Assembly: GCA_000632805.1 (NCBI GenBank)
Contig: CP007444.1
Coordinates: forward strand, 1,240,001-1,304,000
Direction: 5' to 3'
Source: Dyella jiangningensis
Lineage (GTDB): Bacteria > Pseudomonadota > Gammaproteobacteria > Xanthomonadales > Rhodanobacteraceae
DNA length: 64,000 nucleotides
Shown piece by piece: positions 36,669-44,208 of this stretch (position 1 is the first letter of the stretch; every line of letters begins with the position of its first letter). Position numbers and translations under genes: made by a program. A model generated the notes under the pieces. The model saw nothing but the letters and a program-made list of their open reading frames with translations. It did no database searches and was not told where the DNA came from.

Positions 36669-36692
36669 GTCCGCTTCCGACCCGAAGCGGAC
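36669..36692 (+). repeat. Array hairpin repeat, copy 8
   Basis: GTCCGCTTCCGACCC then GAAGCGGAC; paired arms. 12 nt after the stop of the frameshifted gene and 19 nt before the next ATG. Confidence 0.88.
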
Positions 36693-36711
36693 GTGCTGGG
36701 CGGGGTAATAC

Positions 36712-36975
36712 ATGGAGGCTCACTTGGTTCTCTTTGCACTTACGAAGCAGGGTCTTGCCGAGATGCTCGATCTTGCTAGAGGCGGCAAGACTGCGATCTG
36801 GATAAATCGGGGTCTGCTGGATGAGCCTGATATCAAGCGGATCCGCGCCGAAGGCTTCGATCTAACGGACTTCGTGCATTGGATTGACCCTGTGAATGAG
36901 GTCGCCGTGGCAGAGGCTGTGGAGACCATCAAGGAGCATCACCCAGGCCAGGTTCTGTACATCGAACGGGTCTGA
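36712..36975 (+). CDS. Small hypothetical protein
   Basis: 87 residues (MEAHLVLFALTKQGLAEMLD at the start). Alternating helix/strand pattern with NRGLLDEPDIKRIRAEGFD and WIDPVNEVAVAEAVETIKE, no membrane segment. It reads like a compact cytosolic single-domain protein. No family recognised. The gene plus one hairpin repeat makes a ~310-bp unit. Confidence 0.6.
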   Translation: MEAHLVLFALTKQGLAEMLDLARGGKTAIWINRGLLDEPDIKRIRAEGFDLTDFVHWIDPVNEVAVAEAVETIKEHHPGQVLYIERV

Positions 36976-36982
36976 TTTCAGC

Positions 36983-37006
36983 GTCCGTTTCCGACCCATG
37001 GCGGAC
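36983..37006 (+). repeat. Array hairpin repeat, copy 9
   Basis: GTCCGTTTCCGACCC then ATGGCGGAC; both arms altered at matching positions (CGTT/GGCG), keeping most pairing. 7 nt after a stop and 18 nt before the next ATG. Confidence 0.85.
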
Positions 37007-37024
37007 CTATCAGGGAGCGAAATT

Positions 37025-37411
37025 ATGAGCACATGGAGGCGCAAAGCTATCGAGTTACTTCCCGAGCATCGGAAGATCATCGATTGCGCCCTTAGGCCAA
37101 TGGCCATGTGGATTGAACTTCACCTTCGCTTCGAGGATGCCCTCGCAGAAGGTGACCAGCACATGGTTAGCCGCATTCTGCGGTATGCGGACTGGTGCAT
37201 GTCAGAGGAAGCTGGCCGCCTTCCTAGCGAAACCTCGACTGCCGTCGCCTGCGCTTTCTATGAGCACTTGCCGCAGCGTCGAGAATACTGGCCGCTCTTT
37301 CGGTCCTGGTTCTCACAAAAGCAGTTTACCGACCTTCTTCCGGTGTTCGGTTACCACCTGAGCCACCTGGATGTTGCAGATTTGAAGAAGGTCTACGCAG
37401 GCGCAGCGTAG
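37025..37411 (+). CDS. Hypothetical protein, DUF7674-like
   Basis: 128 residues from ATG 37025, after AGGGAGCG. All-helical: MWIELHLRFEDALAEGDQHM, then RYADWCMSE and VACAFYEHLPQRREYWPLFR. The tryptophan/tyrosine pattern is that of a small family often found near toxin-immunity loci (I recall DUF7674; not certain). Cytosolic. Function unknown. Confidence 0.6.
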   Translation: MSTWRRKAIELLPEHRKIIDCALRPMAMWIELHLRFEDALAEGDQHMVSRILRYADWCMSEEAGRLPSETSTAVACAFYEHLPQRREYWPLFRSWFSQKQFTDLLPVFGYHLSHLDVADLKKVYAGAA

Positions 37412-37421
37412 AATTCGTAAG

Positions 37422-37445
37422 GTCTGCTTCCGACCCATAGCGGAC
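37422..37445 (+). repeat. Array hairpin repeat, copy 10
   Basis: GTCTGCTTCCGACCC then ATAGCGGAC; one mismatch in the left arm. 10 nt after a stop, 27 nt before the next ATG. Confidence 0.87.
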
Positions 37446-37472
37446 CCTCATCAAAGGACAGGGGATTGCACG

Positions 37473-37787
37473 ATGGATTGGCTCGAACCGTGGTATGCGG
37501 TCTCGCCGGGGGCCGAAAGCGTCGCCCTCACGTTGGAGAGACAGCTCGCAATTGAAGCACCACCCGGTCATGTCTTGTATGGAGTTCAAGTCAAACTCGT
37601 TGCGCGCGGCAACGGTGACGATGCGTTGTTCGAGCTCATGGATGGATCGGGGCGCGTAGCATGCGTGCATCTGACTTGGAGCAAATCCACAGAACGCCTC
37701 CCTTTTCCAGGAACCAGTGTTTACGGGTCACTGGAGGAATGGGTCTCACAGGTCATGGTGCCGGAACACGAAGATTGGGTCGATTAG
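37473..37787 (+). CDS. Small hypothetical protein
   Basis: 104 residues (MDWLEPWYAVSPGAESVALT at the start). Mixed alpha/beta: helix, GVQVKLVARGNGDDALFELM strands, then CVHLTWSKSTERLPFPGTSV. The text fits small cytosolic immunity-like proteins of unknown family. No membrane segment and no catalytic motif. Confidence 0.6.
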   Translation: MDWLEPWYAVSPGAESVALTLERQLAIEAPPGHVLYGVQVKLVARGNGDDALFELMDGSGRVACVHLTWSKSTERLPFPGTSVYGSLEEWVSQVMVPEHEDWVD

Positions 37788-37794
37788 GCGGAAC

Positions 37795-37818
37795 GTCGGC
37801 TATCGACCCGGAGCGGAC
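37795..37818 (+). repeat. Array hairpin repeat, copy 11
   Basis: GTCGGCTATCGACCC then GGAGCGGAC; one mismatch in the left arm. 7 nt after a stop, 21 nt before the next ATG. Confidence 0.82.
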
Positions 37819-37839
37819 CTGAACGAGGGAAGCTAGAGC

Positions 37840-38214
37840 ATGCAGGTCACCGAAGATCAGACTGACGCGCAATCCTTGTCGGCCCTCGGGGCTGAAGCGG
37901 TTGTGCTGCTCGTCAGCCGCGACTTCGATACTTTGGCAGATCGCTTCGGGTACGCCCTCGCTCACGGGCGAGAGGTAGCAGAAGCCATCGAGTTCGACTT
38001 CGCAGCCTGCCTTTCCGAATCCGAAGGATCAGCCGATCGCACCGGTCGCCCGGTAACCGTCAAATATTTTCAGACCAACGACGCCGGCTTGCTGGCAGCT
38101 GTTGAATGCATTGCCTACGTAGCGGAAGGCGCGGCGATTTTGTTGGAGCTTGTCGTCACCGGAACGGGGGCGGAGCGACATGTCACGCTGGAAGGTATCA
38201 GCCCGGTATTCTGA
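37840..38214 (+). CDS. Hypothetical protein
   Basis: 124 residues, acidic. Helix-rich N-terminus (VVLLVSRDFDTLADRFGYAL, then REVAEAIEFDFAACLSE) and a beta C-terminus (VTVKYFQTNDAGLLAAVECI, then LLELVVTGTGAERHVTLEG). Plausible cytosolic single-domain protein; family not recognised. GAGGGAAG lies 12 nt before the ATG. Confidence 0.6.
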   Translation: MQVTEDQTDAQSLSALGAEAVVLLVSRDFDTLADRFGYALAHGREVAEAIEFDFAACLSESEGSADRTGRPVTVKYFQTNDAGLLAAVECIAYVAEGAAILLELVVTGTGAERHVTLEGISPVF

Positions 38215-38225
38215 CAATCGGCAAG

Positions 38226-38249
38226 GTCCGCTTCCGACCCGAAGCGGAC
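38226..38249 (+). repeat. Array hairpin repeat, copy 12
   Basis: GTCCGCTTCCGACCC then GAAGCGGAC; perfect arms, extended by AG...CT. 11 nt after a stop, 20 nt before the next ATG. Confidence 0.88.
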
Positions 38250-38269
38250 CTAACGAAAGCAGGGAAGAA

Positions 38270-38746
38270 ATGAAGAAAATCGCTATCCCAGTTTTGGTCC
38301 TACTAAATCTGCTCGCCGTCTTTGCCGGTGGTAGTGCATTCGCTTCCTCCCCGGGAACCGGAGATGCTCAAGTCGAGAGGTACCTTCAGAGCATCCATTT
38401 TCCATCTGAATTCCGAAGGTCGATACAAGAAGGTATGCGCCAAACAAGCGTCAACAGTCCCACGGCACAGCATCTCTCGGAGTTGACTGACGAACAAATC
38501 CTGGTTGCCCTTGTGCCGCTCGTTCATGCTCAACTTAGTGATGACGAAGCTCGCACACTGGCGGATTTCTTTTCATCGCCAGCCGCCCAATCCATAGCTA
38601 ACCACCAGGCGCTGACCGCGGATCAACAAACACAAGTGGACCAGTTTCGAGCTAAGCATGGGGCGTTGGTCTCAAGAATGAACCAGTTCTTCCGAGATCC
38701 AAATGAACAGCGGCAGCTTCTCGCTGCACTGCTAACCGCAAAGTAA
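38270..38746 (+). CDS. Secreted helical protein, DUF2059-like
   Basis: 158 residues from ATG 38270, after CAGGGAAG. Signal peptide MKKIAIPVLVLLNLLAVFAG, cleaved near SAFAS. The mature protein is helical: VERYLQSIHFPSEFRRSIQE, then LSDDEARTLADFFSSPAAQS and a helix rich in Q. The combination of paired short helices and FFSSPAAQ resembles DUF2059-type periplasmic proteins. Function unknown. Confidence 0.65.
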   Translation: MKKIAIPVLVLLNLLAVFAGGSAFASSPGTGDAQVERYLQSIHFPSEFRRSIQEGMRQTSVNSPTAQHLSELTDEQILVALVPLVHAQLSDDEARTLADFFSSPAAQSIANHQALTADQQTQVDQFRAKHGALVSRMNQFFRDPNEQRQLLAALLTAK

Positions 38747-38758
38747 GTCCGCGAGTGG

Positions 38759-38782
38759 GTCCGCTCCCGACCCAGAGCGGAC
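38759..38782 (+). repeat. Array hairpin repeat, copy 13
   Basis: GTCCGCTCCCGACCC then AGAGCGGAC; perfect arms. 12 nt after a stop, 41 nt before the next ATG. Confidence 0.88.
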
Positions 38783-38823
38783 ATAATCAGGAAGGGACAG
38801 GGGCGGCTAAACAGGGGGAAGAT

Positions 38824-39261
38824 ATGTTTGTGCTTTGGCCGATAGGGGCGATTGCAATCGCTGCTTGGGCAACGTGGGCAATTTGGCGTTCACGCTCGAA
38901 ATCGCCCGACAAACCGAACGGGCCGCTCAATGTGGTGCTCAGGGATGGCCGGGAATTTGTGGTCGGTTTCGATGAAACGCAGATTTGGATTACCAAGAAG
39001 AATGGGGAACGAACCAATGATCTGCGCTGGGCGGACCTTACATCGGTGTACGCGTTGGCGATCGATCGGTTCCCTATAGGTAGCATCAGCTGGATGTTGC
39101 ACGGCGCTAATAAGCAAATCGCAGAGGTGCCGACGGACGCCGAGGGTGCAATGGACCTGTTCAAGGCGATGCAAAGCCGACTCCAAGGCTTTGACAATCG
39201 TGCGGCCATCGAGAGCGCAAGCATGGTTCACGGTTTTCGGAAGCTTTGGCCCGGGCCATGA
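38824..39261 (+). CDS. Hypothetical membrane-anchored protein
   Basis: 145 residues from ATG 38824, with GGGGGAAG upstream. One N-terminal helix (VLWPIGAIAIAAWATWAIWR) and a cytoplasmic beta-rich domain (LNVVLRDGREFVVGFDETQI, then WADLTSVYALAIDRFPIGSI). The domain looks like a small PH-like or barrel domain, similar in plan to the protein at 34751. Unknown function. Confidence 0.6.
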   Translation: MFVLWPIGAIAIAAWATWAIWRSRSKSPDKPNGPLNVVLRDGREFVVGFDETQIWITKKNGERTNDLRWADLTSVYALAIDRFPIGSISWMLHGANKQIAEVPTDAEGAMDLFKAMQSRLQGFDNRAAIESASMVHGFRKLWPGP

Positions 39262-39300
39262 CTTAGGTAGAACCGGAAGCGCGAAGGGGTTACAGGGAAG

Positions 39301-39324
39301 GTCCGCTTCCGACCCAGGGCGGAC
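39301..39324 (+). repeat. Array hairpin repeat, copy 14
   Basis: GTCCGCTTCCGACCC then AGGGCGGAC; one G-T wobble in the stem. 39 nt after a stop; the next gene is on the opposite strand, yet the repeat keeps its orientation. Confidence 0.86.
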
Positions 39325-39338
39325 ATCGATGATTCTGA

Positions 39339-39716
39339 CTATCGGCCAGATCGAGCAGCTTGAGTGGACGAGCCCTCAATGTGCTGAAGAATGACGAGTC
39401 TTATGCGCTCGCGCTGATACGGCTTTTGAATGGCGTACAGGCCGGCCACGGTTAGGATCATGACCGAGCCCAACACGAGCAGTTTCCTGAGGATTCCACG
39501 GCTCATAAAAGTTCTCTCCATCTCGTATGAAGCTCTGGCTTTGACGGCACTGAGGACAGACCCGGTAATCCAACGCAACACGTGTCGCTTTGATTCAAAG
39601 TAGGCAACTTCGTTGAGCATGGCCTCGGCCCACTCTTTACGATGCGCTGGCAATACCCACATCGCGAAGTGCGTCGCTAGAGGCAAGACTTTTGCTTCCA
39701 GGAAGATGCGCGTCAT
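39339..39716 (-). CDS. Hypothetical membrane protein, partner of a PadR regulator
   Basis: 125 residues from the ATG at 39716, which overlaps the PadR stop (TGATG), so the two are coupled. One N-terminal amphipathic region (LPAHRKEWAEAMLNEVAYFE) typical of permease-type proteins that follow PadR genes, and a C-terminal helix (KLLVLGSVMILTVAGLYAI). It resembles a small DUF of PadR-linked membrane proteins; possibly regulates or is regulated by PadR. Confidence 0.65.
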   Translation of the reverse strand: MTRIFLEAKVLPLATHFAMWVLPAHRKEWAEAMLNEVAYFESKRHVLRWITGSVLSAVKARASYEMERTFMSRGILRKLLVLGSVMILTVAGLYAIQKPYQRERIRLVILQHIEGSSTQAARSGR

Positions 39717-40024
39717 CAGGCTTTGCTCGGCGACAATGGCTTCCATCGTGCAGGGTCAGAACTTGAATGCTCTCTGGCGTAGGCCACTCCCTCGGCTGTG
39801 AGGCGATACAACCTTCTGGGTGGCCGGCCTTGATGTGGCGACGGTTCCCACTTCGACTCGAGAAAGTTTCTATCGCTCAGTCGCATCAAAATGGGATAGA
39901 GCGTTCCTGATGGCAATCCCGTTTGCTCTGACAAATCGTATCCATGCAGCCATTGAGCACGCTGCAATAGCAGTGCGGCCAGAAGGCTTCTGGTTTGCTC
40001 TGAGGGTGCACGGATCTGTGCCAT
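39716..40024 (-). CDS. PadR-family transcriptional regulator
   Basis: 102 residues. Winged-helix PadR pattern: LLLQRAQWLHGYDLSEQTGL, then SGTLYPILMRLSDRNFLESK, then RPPRRLYRLTAEGVAYARE. Short PadR type without the long C-terminal dimerisation helix. Transcribed first in a two-gene unit with the membrane protein; probably represses its own operon. Together with the dehalogenase and NIPSNAP genes it is one of the few minus-strand units in the array. Confidence 0.88.
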   Translation of the reverse strand: MAQIRAPSEQTRSLLAALLLQRAQWLHGYDLSEQTGLPSGTLYPILMRLSDRNFLESKWEPSPHQGRPPRRLYRLTAEGVAYAREHSSSDPARWKPLSPSKA

Positions 40025-40135
40025 GGCACTAAGTCTATATAAGTAGAGTTATGAAAAGCAAGTTGTGGCCAGCCGGAGGCTGGTCCGGCATTTAAGATGC
40101 TTGGCAACCGAAAAGAGGCGTAGCCAGAATGTCCG

Positions 40136-40389
40136 TATATGGACTCCTCCCCATTGCAAGCCTCCCGTGCTCTGGCGTCCGTGTCGACTGCACACGTATA
40201 TCCGGCCTCTAACTACGGCACCGCTGTGCGGTGCTGGGCCATGATGGGCTAGTCGCGCACCGGCTCCCAATCGCTTCCTCGTGCTCTGAGCACGCAGACA
40301 TTTCAGGGTTCTGCCGGCGCCGGTTCGACCGGTTCGCCATCGTGCGGTGGGCTTAGCAATCGTGGTTGAAAGACATTTGGACGTCTCTT
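40136..40389 (-). ncRNA. Candidate bridge RNA region of the IS110-family element
   Basis: The only long non-coding part of the element, 3' of the transposase. Family knowledge: IS1111-group elements encode a structured bridge RNA here whose two loops pair with donor and target DNA. The region has several inverted repeats, for example GCACCGC/GCGGTGC at 40218-40234 and GTGCTC/GAGCAC at ~40281-40292. GTCCG (40177-40181) and GCTTCC (40273-40278) recur from the two sides of the insertion point, but matches this short can be chance. Precise RNA ends unknown. Confidence 0.4.
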
Positions 40390-41421
40390 TCAGGCGGCCG
40401 CGAGGGCCGGTTGGTACTCGCATTGATGGTGAAGCAGTGCCCACGCCAAGCGGGCGGTCTTGTTAGCCAACGCCACCGAGGCGACATTGGGATGAGCTCG
40501 TTTAGCAAGTCGAACGACCCACTGACTAAGTCGATCGTCTTTTGCAGGCGCTGTTCTCAACGCTGAGCGAGCGCCATGCACGAGAAGGCTGCGCACATAC
40601 GCATCGCCACGCTTGCTGATGCCCAGCAAACGATCCTTGCCGCCCGAGCTGTGCTGTCGGGGCGTGAGCCCGAGTGATGCGGCCATCTGGCGTCCGCTGG
40701 CAAATTGCTTGGCATCGCCCACCGCAGCGATCAGCGCCGTTGCAACCAGCGGGCCGACGCCACGCAGCTTCTGGAGACGACGCGCATCCGGATCGGCTTG
40801 TGCCAAGTCGGCGAGCGAATGATCCAGTTCGAGGATGCGGTCATCCACGCCACGAAGGTCGCGCCATAGACCATCGAGGAGTTGTCGAAAGCACGCACTC
40901 AACCCGTTGTCGGCGTCTTCCAACCAACAGGGCATCGCGCGGCGAAGCGACGACAGCTCTCTGGGCGCCACCAAGCCGTACTCAGCGACCAAGCCACGGA
41001 TCTGATTACCTTTGGCCGTCCGTTGTTCCATCAAGCTGGCACGCACGCGATGCAGCGCCTGGATATCCTGCTGCCGCGTCGACTTCAGGGTGACGAAACG
41101 CATGCCTGGGCGACTCATGGCTTCGCAGATCGCTTCCGCATCATTGGCGTCGTTCTTGTTGCTCTTCACGTACGGCTTCACGAACTGCGGCGCGATCAGC
41201 TTCACCCGATAGCCCATCGCCTGCAGTTGGCGTGCCCAATGATGGGCGCCACCGCAGGCCTCCATGCCGATCTCGCAGCCAGGTGCGGCCACCTCGCGTA
41301 ACGCTTGTAGCCAGCGCTCGCGTGGCACTCGCCGTCGCCATACCGTCTGTTCGGAACGGTCGGTACCATGCAACTGGAAAACCTGTTTGGCGATGTCGAC
41401 CCCAATGCGCGTAAGCTTCAT
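40390..41421 (-). CDS. IS110-family transposase (DEDD recombinase)
   Basis: 343 residues. N-terminal RuvC-like DEDD domain: Asp9 in GVDIAKQVF, Glu54 in GMEACGGAHHW, and Asp91/Asp94 in NKNDANDAEAI. C-terminal transposase_20 domain with LRGVGPLVATALIAAVGD and the serine-containing MAASLGLTPRQHSSGGKDRL. Intact length for IS1111-type proteins. In this family the enzyme acts with a bridge RNA and makes no or minimal target duplications, in keeping with the junction seen here. Confidence 0.93.
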   Translation of the reverse strand: MKLTRIGVDIAKQVFQLHGTDRSEQTVWRRRVPRERWLQALREVAAPGCEIGMEACGGAHHWARQLQAMGYRVKLIAPQFVKPYVKSNKNDANDAEAICEAMSRPGMRFVTLKSTRQQDIQALHRVRASLMEQRTAKGNQIRGLVAEYGLVAPRELSSLRRAMPCWLEDADNGLSACFRQLLDGLWRDLRGVDDRILELDHSLADLAQADPDARRLQKLRGVGPLVATALIAAVGDAKQFASGRQMAASLGLTPRQHSSGGKDRLLGISKRGDAYVRSLLVHGARSALRTAPAKDDRLSQWVVRLAKRAHPNVASVALANKTARLAWALLHHQCEYQPALAAA

Positions 41422-41519
41422 GGTGGACTCCTCCTCGCTGTGGACTGGTTGTCTCGCAACTCCAGTCTGGCACTCTTAGATGCCGAGGGCGGGGAGGAGT
41501 CCATCCCATTGCTTCCGAC

Positions 41520-42749
41520 TGCGGTTTCAGCCGGTCGTTGCAACGAATCGATGAAATCGTTCGGCCGGTGTTTCGAAGTTTAGGGTCTTTCGCGGCCTTC
41601 CGTTCAAACGCCTGGCCACGGCATTGAGTTGCGCTTGCGTAACCCCGGAGAGATCCATGCCTTTGGGGAAATACTGCCGCAGAAGGCCGTTGGTGTTCTC
41701 GTTCGACCCACGCTGCCATGGGTTGTAGGGATCGCAGAAATAAACCGTGATGTCGGTGGCCAACGTGAAGCGCTGGTGTTGGGCCATCTCCGATCCTCGA
41801 TCCCAGGTCAACGATCGAAACAGCTCCTGCGGAAGCTTACGCGCGTGCTTGATCAACTTGTCGGTCACCGTTTGGCTATCTCGACTATCCACCTGCACCA
41901 GCATGACGAAGCGTGAGTGCCTCTCGACCAGCGTGGCGATCTGGCTGTTCCTGCCGCCAAACAACAGATCGCCTTCCCAATGGCCCGGCACGGCCCGGTC
42001 CTCGACCTCGGCAGGACGCTCGCGGATCGAAATCGCATCGGTAATCTGTGCGTGGTCTGCTGTCTTCTGCGTATGGTGTCGCGAGCGGCGCATGGCCCGG
42101 GGGCGCCGCAAGTGCGCCAAAAGCTCTTTTTTCAGCGCTCCACGCGTCTGGATGAAGAGACTTCGGTAGATCGTTTCGTGCGACACCTGACGCGCCTCAT
42201 TGCCCGGATATCGGTGTTTGAGCCAGCCGGCAATCTGTTCCGGCGCCCACTGTTGCTGCAGCTTAGCGGCTACCAGGCGTGCCAGGACGCGATGACGGAC
42301 TAACTTGCATTCCTTGGGTCGTCGGGCGCGATCCCAGGCCTGCTGGTCAGCGCGGCTAGCGCGATAGTGATCCCTCCCACCGTTGCGCCAAATCTCCCGA
42401 CTGATGGTCGACGGCGCCCGGTTCAATCGCGTGGCCATGGCGCGGATCGATTGGCCTGCCATCAGCGCTCTGGATATCTCCTCGCGCTCGGCAAGCGTCA
42501 GCACTCGCGCCGAGCGGTGACGTACCGCGGGTCGGATGCCACCGGTATCCGACAGAATCCGGCGTACCGACGAATGGTGTCGATCGAACGACCGGGCGAT
42601 CTGATGAAGTGACTCGCCACGTTGCCATCGATCCCACATCATCCCTATCTGGGCTTCGGTGTAATAAATCTTTGGTCGCTGGGACATCTTGCAACACTCC
42701 TGCTGCTCGCGCAGTCTTTAGTGTGTTGCAACGACCGGCTGAAACCGCA
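41520..42749 (-). mobile_element. IS30-family insertion sequence, element B
   Basis: 1,230 bp, perfect 25-bp terminal inverted repeats (starting TGCGGTTTCAGCCGG, ending CCGGCTGAAACCGCA), flanked by the 2-bp AC duplication (41518-41519 and 42750-42751). The ends differ from element A at several positions, so it is a distinct element rather than a fresh copy. Confidence 0.93.
41527..42687 (-). CDS. IS30-family transposase B
   Basis: 386 residues. Same layout as the transposase at 33073: N-terminal HTH motifs (RGESLHQIARSFDRHHSSVR, LNRAPSTISREIWRNGG) and DDE residues in GHWEGDLLFG, TWDRGSEMAQH and NENTNGLLRQYFPKG. Many substitutions relative to element A through the N-terminal half, consistent with separate arrival. 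The stop is inside the terminal inverted repeat. Appears intact. Confidence 0.95.
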   Translation of the reverse strand: MSQRPKIYYTEAQIGMMWDRWQRGESLHQIARSFDRHHSSVRRILSDTGGIRPAVRHRSARVLTLAEREEISRALMAGQSIRAMATRLNRAPSTISREIWRNGGRDHYRASRADQQAWDRARRPKECKLVRHRVLARLVAAKLQQQWAPEQIAGWLKHRYPGNEARQVSHETIYRSLFIQTRGALKKELLAHLRRPRAMRRSRHHTQKTADHAQITDAISIRERPAEVEDRAVPGHWEGDLLFGGRNSQIATLVERHSRFVMLVQVDSRDSQTVTDKLIKHARKLPQELFRSLTWDRGSEMAQHQRFTLATDITVYFCDPYNPWQRGSNENTNGLLRQYFPKGMDLSGVTQAQLNAVARRLNGRPRKTLNFETPAERFHRFVATTG

Positions 42750-42906
42750 ACCCGAAGTGGATATTAGCCAGGATGCAAAGATCGGCCAGTTGACGGCTTA
42801 AGGCTCGACGCCTGCTTCGTCGATTGTCCTCTCATGTAGTCTTCCTGGCAGAGGCGCGCCTTGGTGAGCCTCTGCCATCACTTAGTTGGACTCAGCGCGG
42901 GAGTCT

Positions 42907-43257
42907 ATGGACATCATTGCCACATTCCTCGGAGCTTTCATCGGCGTGTTGGGGTGGTCGTTACTCGCGCGCTTCTCGTTTGCCATTTACGACACCACGC
43001 ACAAGGTCAGTCTGGCGGATAAACTCCGGCACCCGAATGTCTTGTCCGTGGTGTTGTGGTGGTTTGCAATCGCGTGGTGCACTTGGCTGATAGGCTTCGG
43101 CGCAGCGAGCGTGTACTTCGCACGTGCCGATTCGTCATTTGAGTATTTGGCGTGGTTCTTTGGCGGCGTGGCCATTACGCCCCTTTTCACGGCAATCACC
43201 ATGGTCAGAGGCGTGCGTCGTTACAAGCGAAGTCAAGCAAGGCGTGCGGAGATGTGA
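42907..43257 (+). CDS. Hypothetical membrane protein
   Basis: 116 residues from ATG 42907. Three hydrophobic segments (IIATFLGAFIGVLGWSLLA; SVVLWWFAIAWCTWLIGFGA; YLAWFFGGVAITPLFTAITM) and a basic cytoplasmic tail. No family recognised. First gene after the double IS insertion; followed 35 nt later by a repeat copy. Confidence 0.6.
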   Translation: MDIIATFLGAFIGVLGWSLLARFSFAIYDTTHKVSLADKLRHPNVLSVVLWWFAIAWCTWLIGFGAASVYFARADSSFEYLAWFFGGVAITPLFTAITMVRGVRRYKRSQARRAEM

Positions 43258-43292
43258 CGTCCGGTGCAATGTGAAGTGCGTTGCCAAGAAGT

Positions 43293-43316
43293 GTCCGCTT
43301 CCGACCCGTAGCGGAC
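43293..43316 (+). repeat. Array hairpin repeat, copy 16
   Basis: GTCCGCTTCCGACCC then GTAGCGGAC; perfect arms. 35 nt after a stop, 16 nt before the next start. Confidence 0.88.
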
Positions 43317-43332
43317 CTTATAGGAGAGATCA

Positions 43333-43536
43333 GTGGACGTTCCGGAATCTGAGCAGGAGATCGATGCCTTCTTGTTCGGCAGCGGGCTAACCGTTGACGA
43401 CTACGTCATGGACGGCGACGTCATTAGTTATAGGTCTGCCAACGGGCGCGAATTTGATCTTCTGATCGACCATGAAGGTCTTGCAGCGGCTTACCGCGCG
43501 AGGCTAATTGAACTTGGGGTCAAACGGCTGTCGTAG
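43333..43536 (+). CDS. Very small hypothetical protein
   Basis: 67 residues from GTG 43333, with AGGAGAG 6 nt ahead, a good ribosome binding site immediately after the repeat. Acidic (VPESEQEIDAFLFGSGLTVD, then ANGREFDLLIDHEGLAAAYR). No family recognised. It is the shortest cassette-like unit: gene plus hairpin in about 266 bp. Confidence 0.55.
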   Translation: MDVPESEQEIDAFLFGSGLTVDDYVMDGDVISYRSANGREFDLLIDHEGLAAAYRARLIELGVKRLS

Positions 43537-43558
43537 ATTGCTTGAGATGTGCGGTAAG

Positions 43559-43582
43559 GTCTGCTTCCGACCCGAAGCGGAC
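43559..43582 (+). repeat. Array hairpin repeat, copy 17
   Basis: GTCTGCTTCCGACCC then GAAGCGGAC; one stem mismatch. 22 nt after a stop, 45 nt before the next ATG. Confidence 0.87.
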
Positions 43583-43627
43583 ATCGTAAGGAAGTACCGG
43601 GTCTTGTCGTTTAGTCCAGGGACTAGG

Positions 43628-44170
43628 ATGAACAACAGTCTGCACGCCCTCCTAATGCGCACCGGGTCAGCCATAGCCTTTATGGGTGCTATTGGCGGGT
43701 GCACTCACGAGAAGGATTTGTCTCCACCTCCTCTCAATCTGAGTCCGGGCAACGTTCTGCAAATTGGTATCCACGCAGACTCGACTAGCCGCTACACGGC
43801 CAGACTTGTGGCGCAGTACGGCAACCTAAAAGGCGAGTGCGGATACGTCGACTACGGGAAAGCCCTAGGCGGGGCCATGGTTCTTCCCAAGACCGATATA
43901 CCTATCGCTCAGGTGGGCGATGCCTTCCCCGTCTACCTTGACCGATACGCTGAGCGACAAGTGTGCCCGTGGAAGCTATTGGGGGTTGGCATAGATGTCG
44001 TTGCCCCTAACGGTCGAACCGCGTTTTCTGGACTATCTTCCCGCGACTTGAGGGCGGGCGCCCAAAAAGAAGTGATATGCAACTTTTCCAGGTCAGATGT
44101 GAACTCTTGTCTGGCGGCAGCCATTTACCCCAACAGCCCAGGTGTAAGAGTTAGCATTTCCGTCCGTTAG
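43628..44170 (+). CDS. Putative lipoprotein
   Basis: 180 residues from ATG 43628, after CTAGG. Lipoprotein signal with lipobox AIGGC (Cys near residue 25), then SPPPLNLSPGN. The mature domain has a beta pattern with four more cysteines (GECGYV, QVCPWK, VICNFS, NSCLAA) that could form two disulphides. No family recognised. Outer-membrane or periplasmic location predicted. Confidence 0.6.
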   Translation: MNNSLHALLMRTGSAIAFMGAIGGCTHEKDLSPPPLNLSPGNVLQIGIHADSTSRYTARLVAQYGNLKGECGYVDYGKALGGAMVLPKTDIPIAQVGDAFPVYLDRYAERQVCPWKLLGVGIDVVAPNGRTAFSGLSSRDLRAGAQKEVICNFSRSDVNSCLAAAIYPNSPGVRVSISVR

Positions 44171-44208
44171 TGGGGTGGTAGAGACCGGGCTATTTGCACT
44201 ATCTACAG

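Larger units (their letters stand above)
40136..41511 (-). mobile_element. IS110-family (IS1111-group-like) insertion sequence
   Basis: About 1,376 bp; ends inferred from the two halves of the interrupted repeat (uncertain by a few bases). Subterminal 14-bp perfect inverted repeats ATGGACTCCTCCCC (40139-40152) and its complement (41491-41504), a feature of the IS1111 group. The gene is on the minus strand; 254 bp of non-coding sequence follow it and 90 bp precede it. Confidence 0.85.
40131..42762 (+). repeat. Array hairpin repeat, copy 15, split by an IS110 and an IS30 element
   Basis: Three pieces: GTCCG (40131-40135), CTTCCGAC (41512-41519) and ACCCGAAGTGGAT (42750-42762). Joined, with one AC removed, they rebuild a single copy with flanks AAT and ATT. 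Confidence 0.85.

Noticed and set aside
31284..37670. Several minus-strand frames beginning or ending with text like MGRKRTLL or RYGSEADL
   Set aside because: These recurring protein ends are translations of the array hairpin repeat on the other strand, not real genes.
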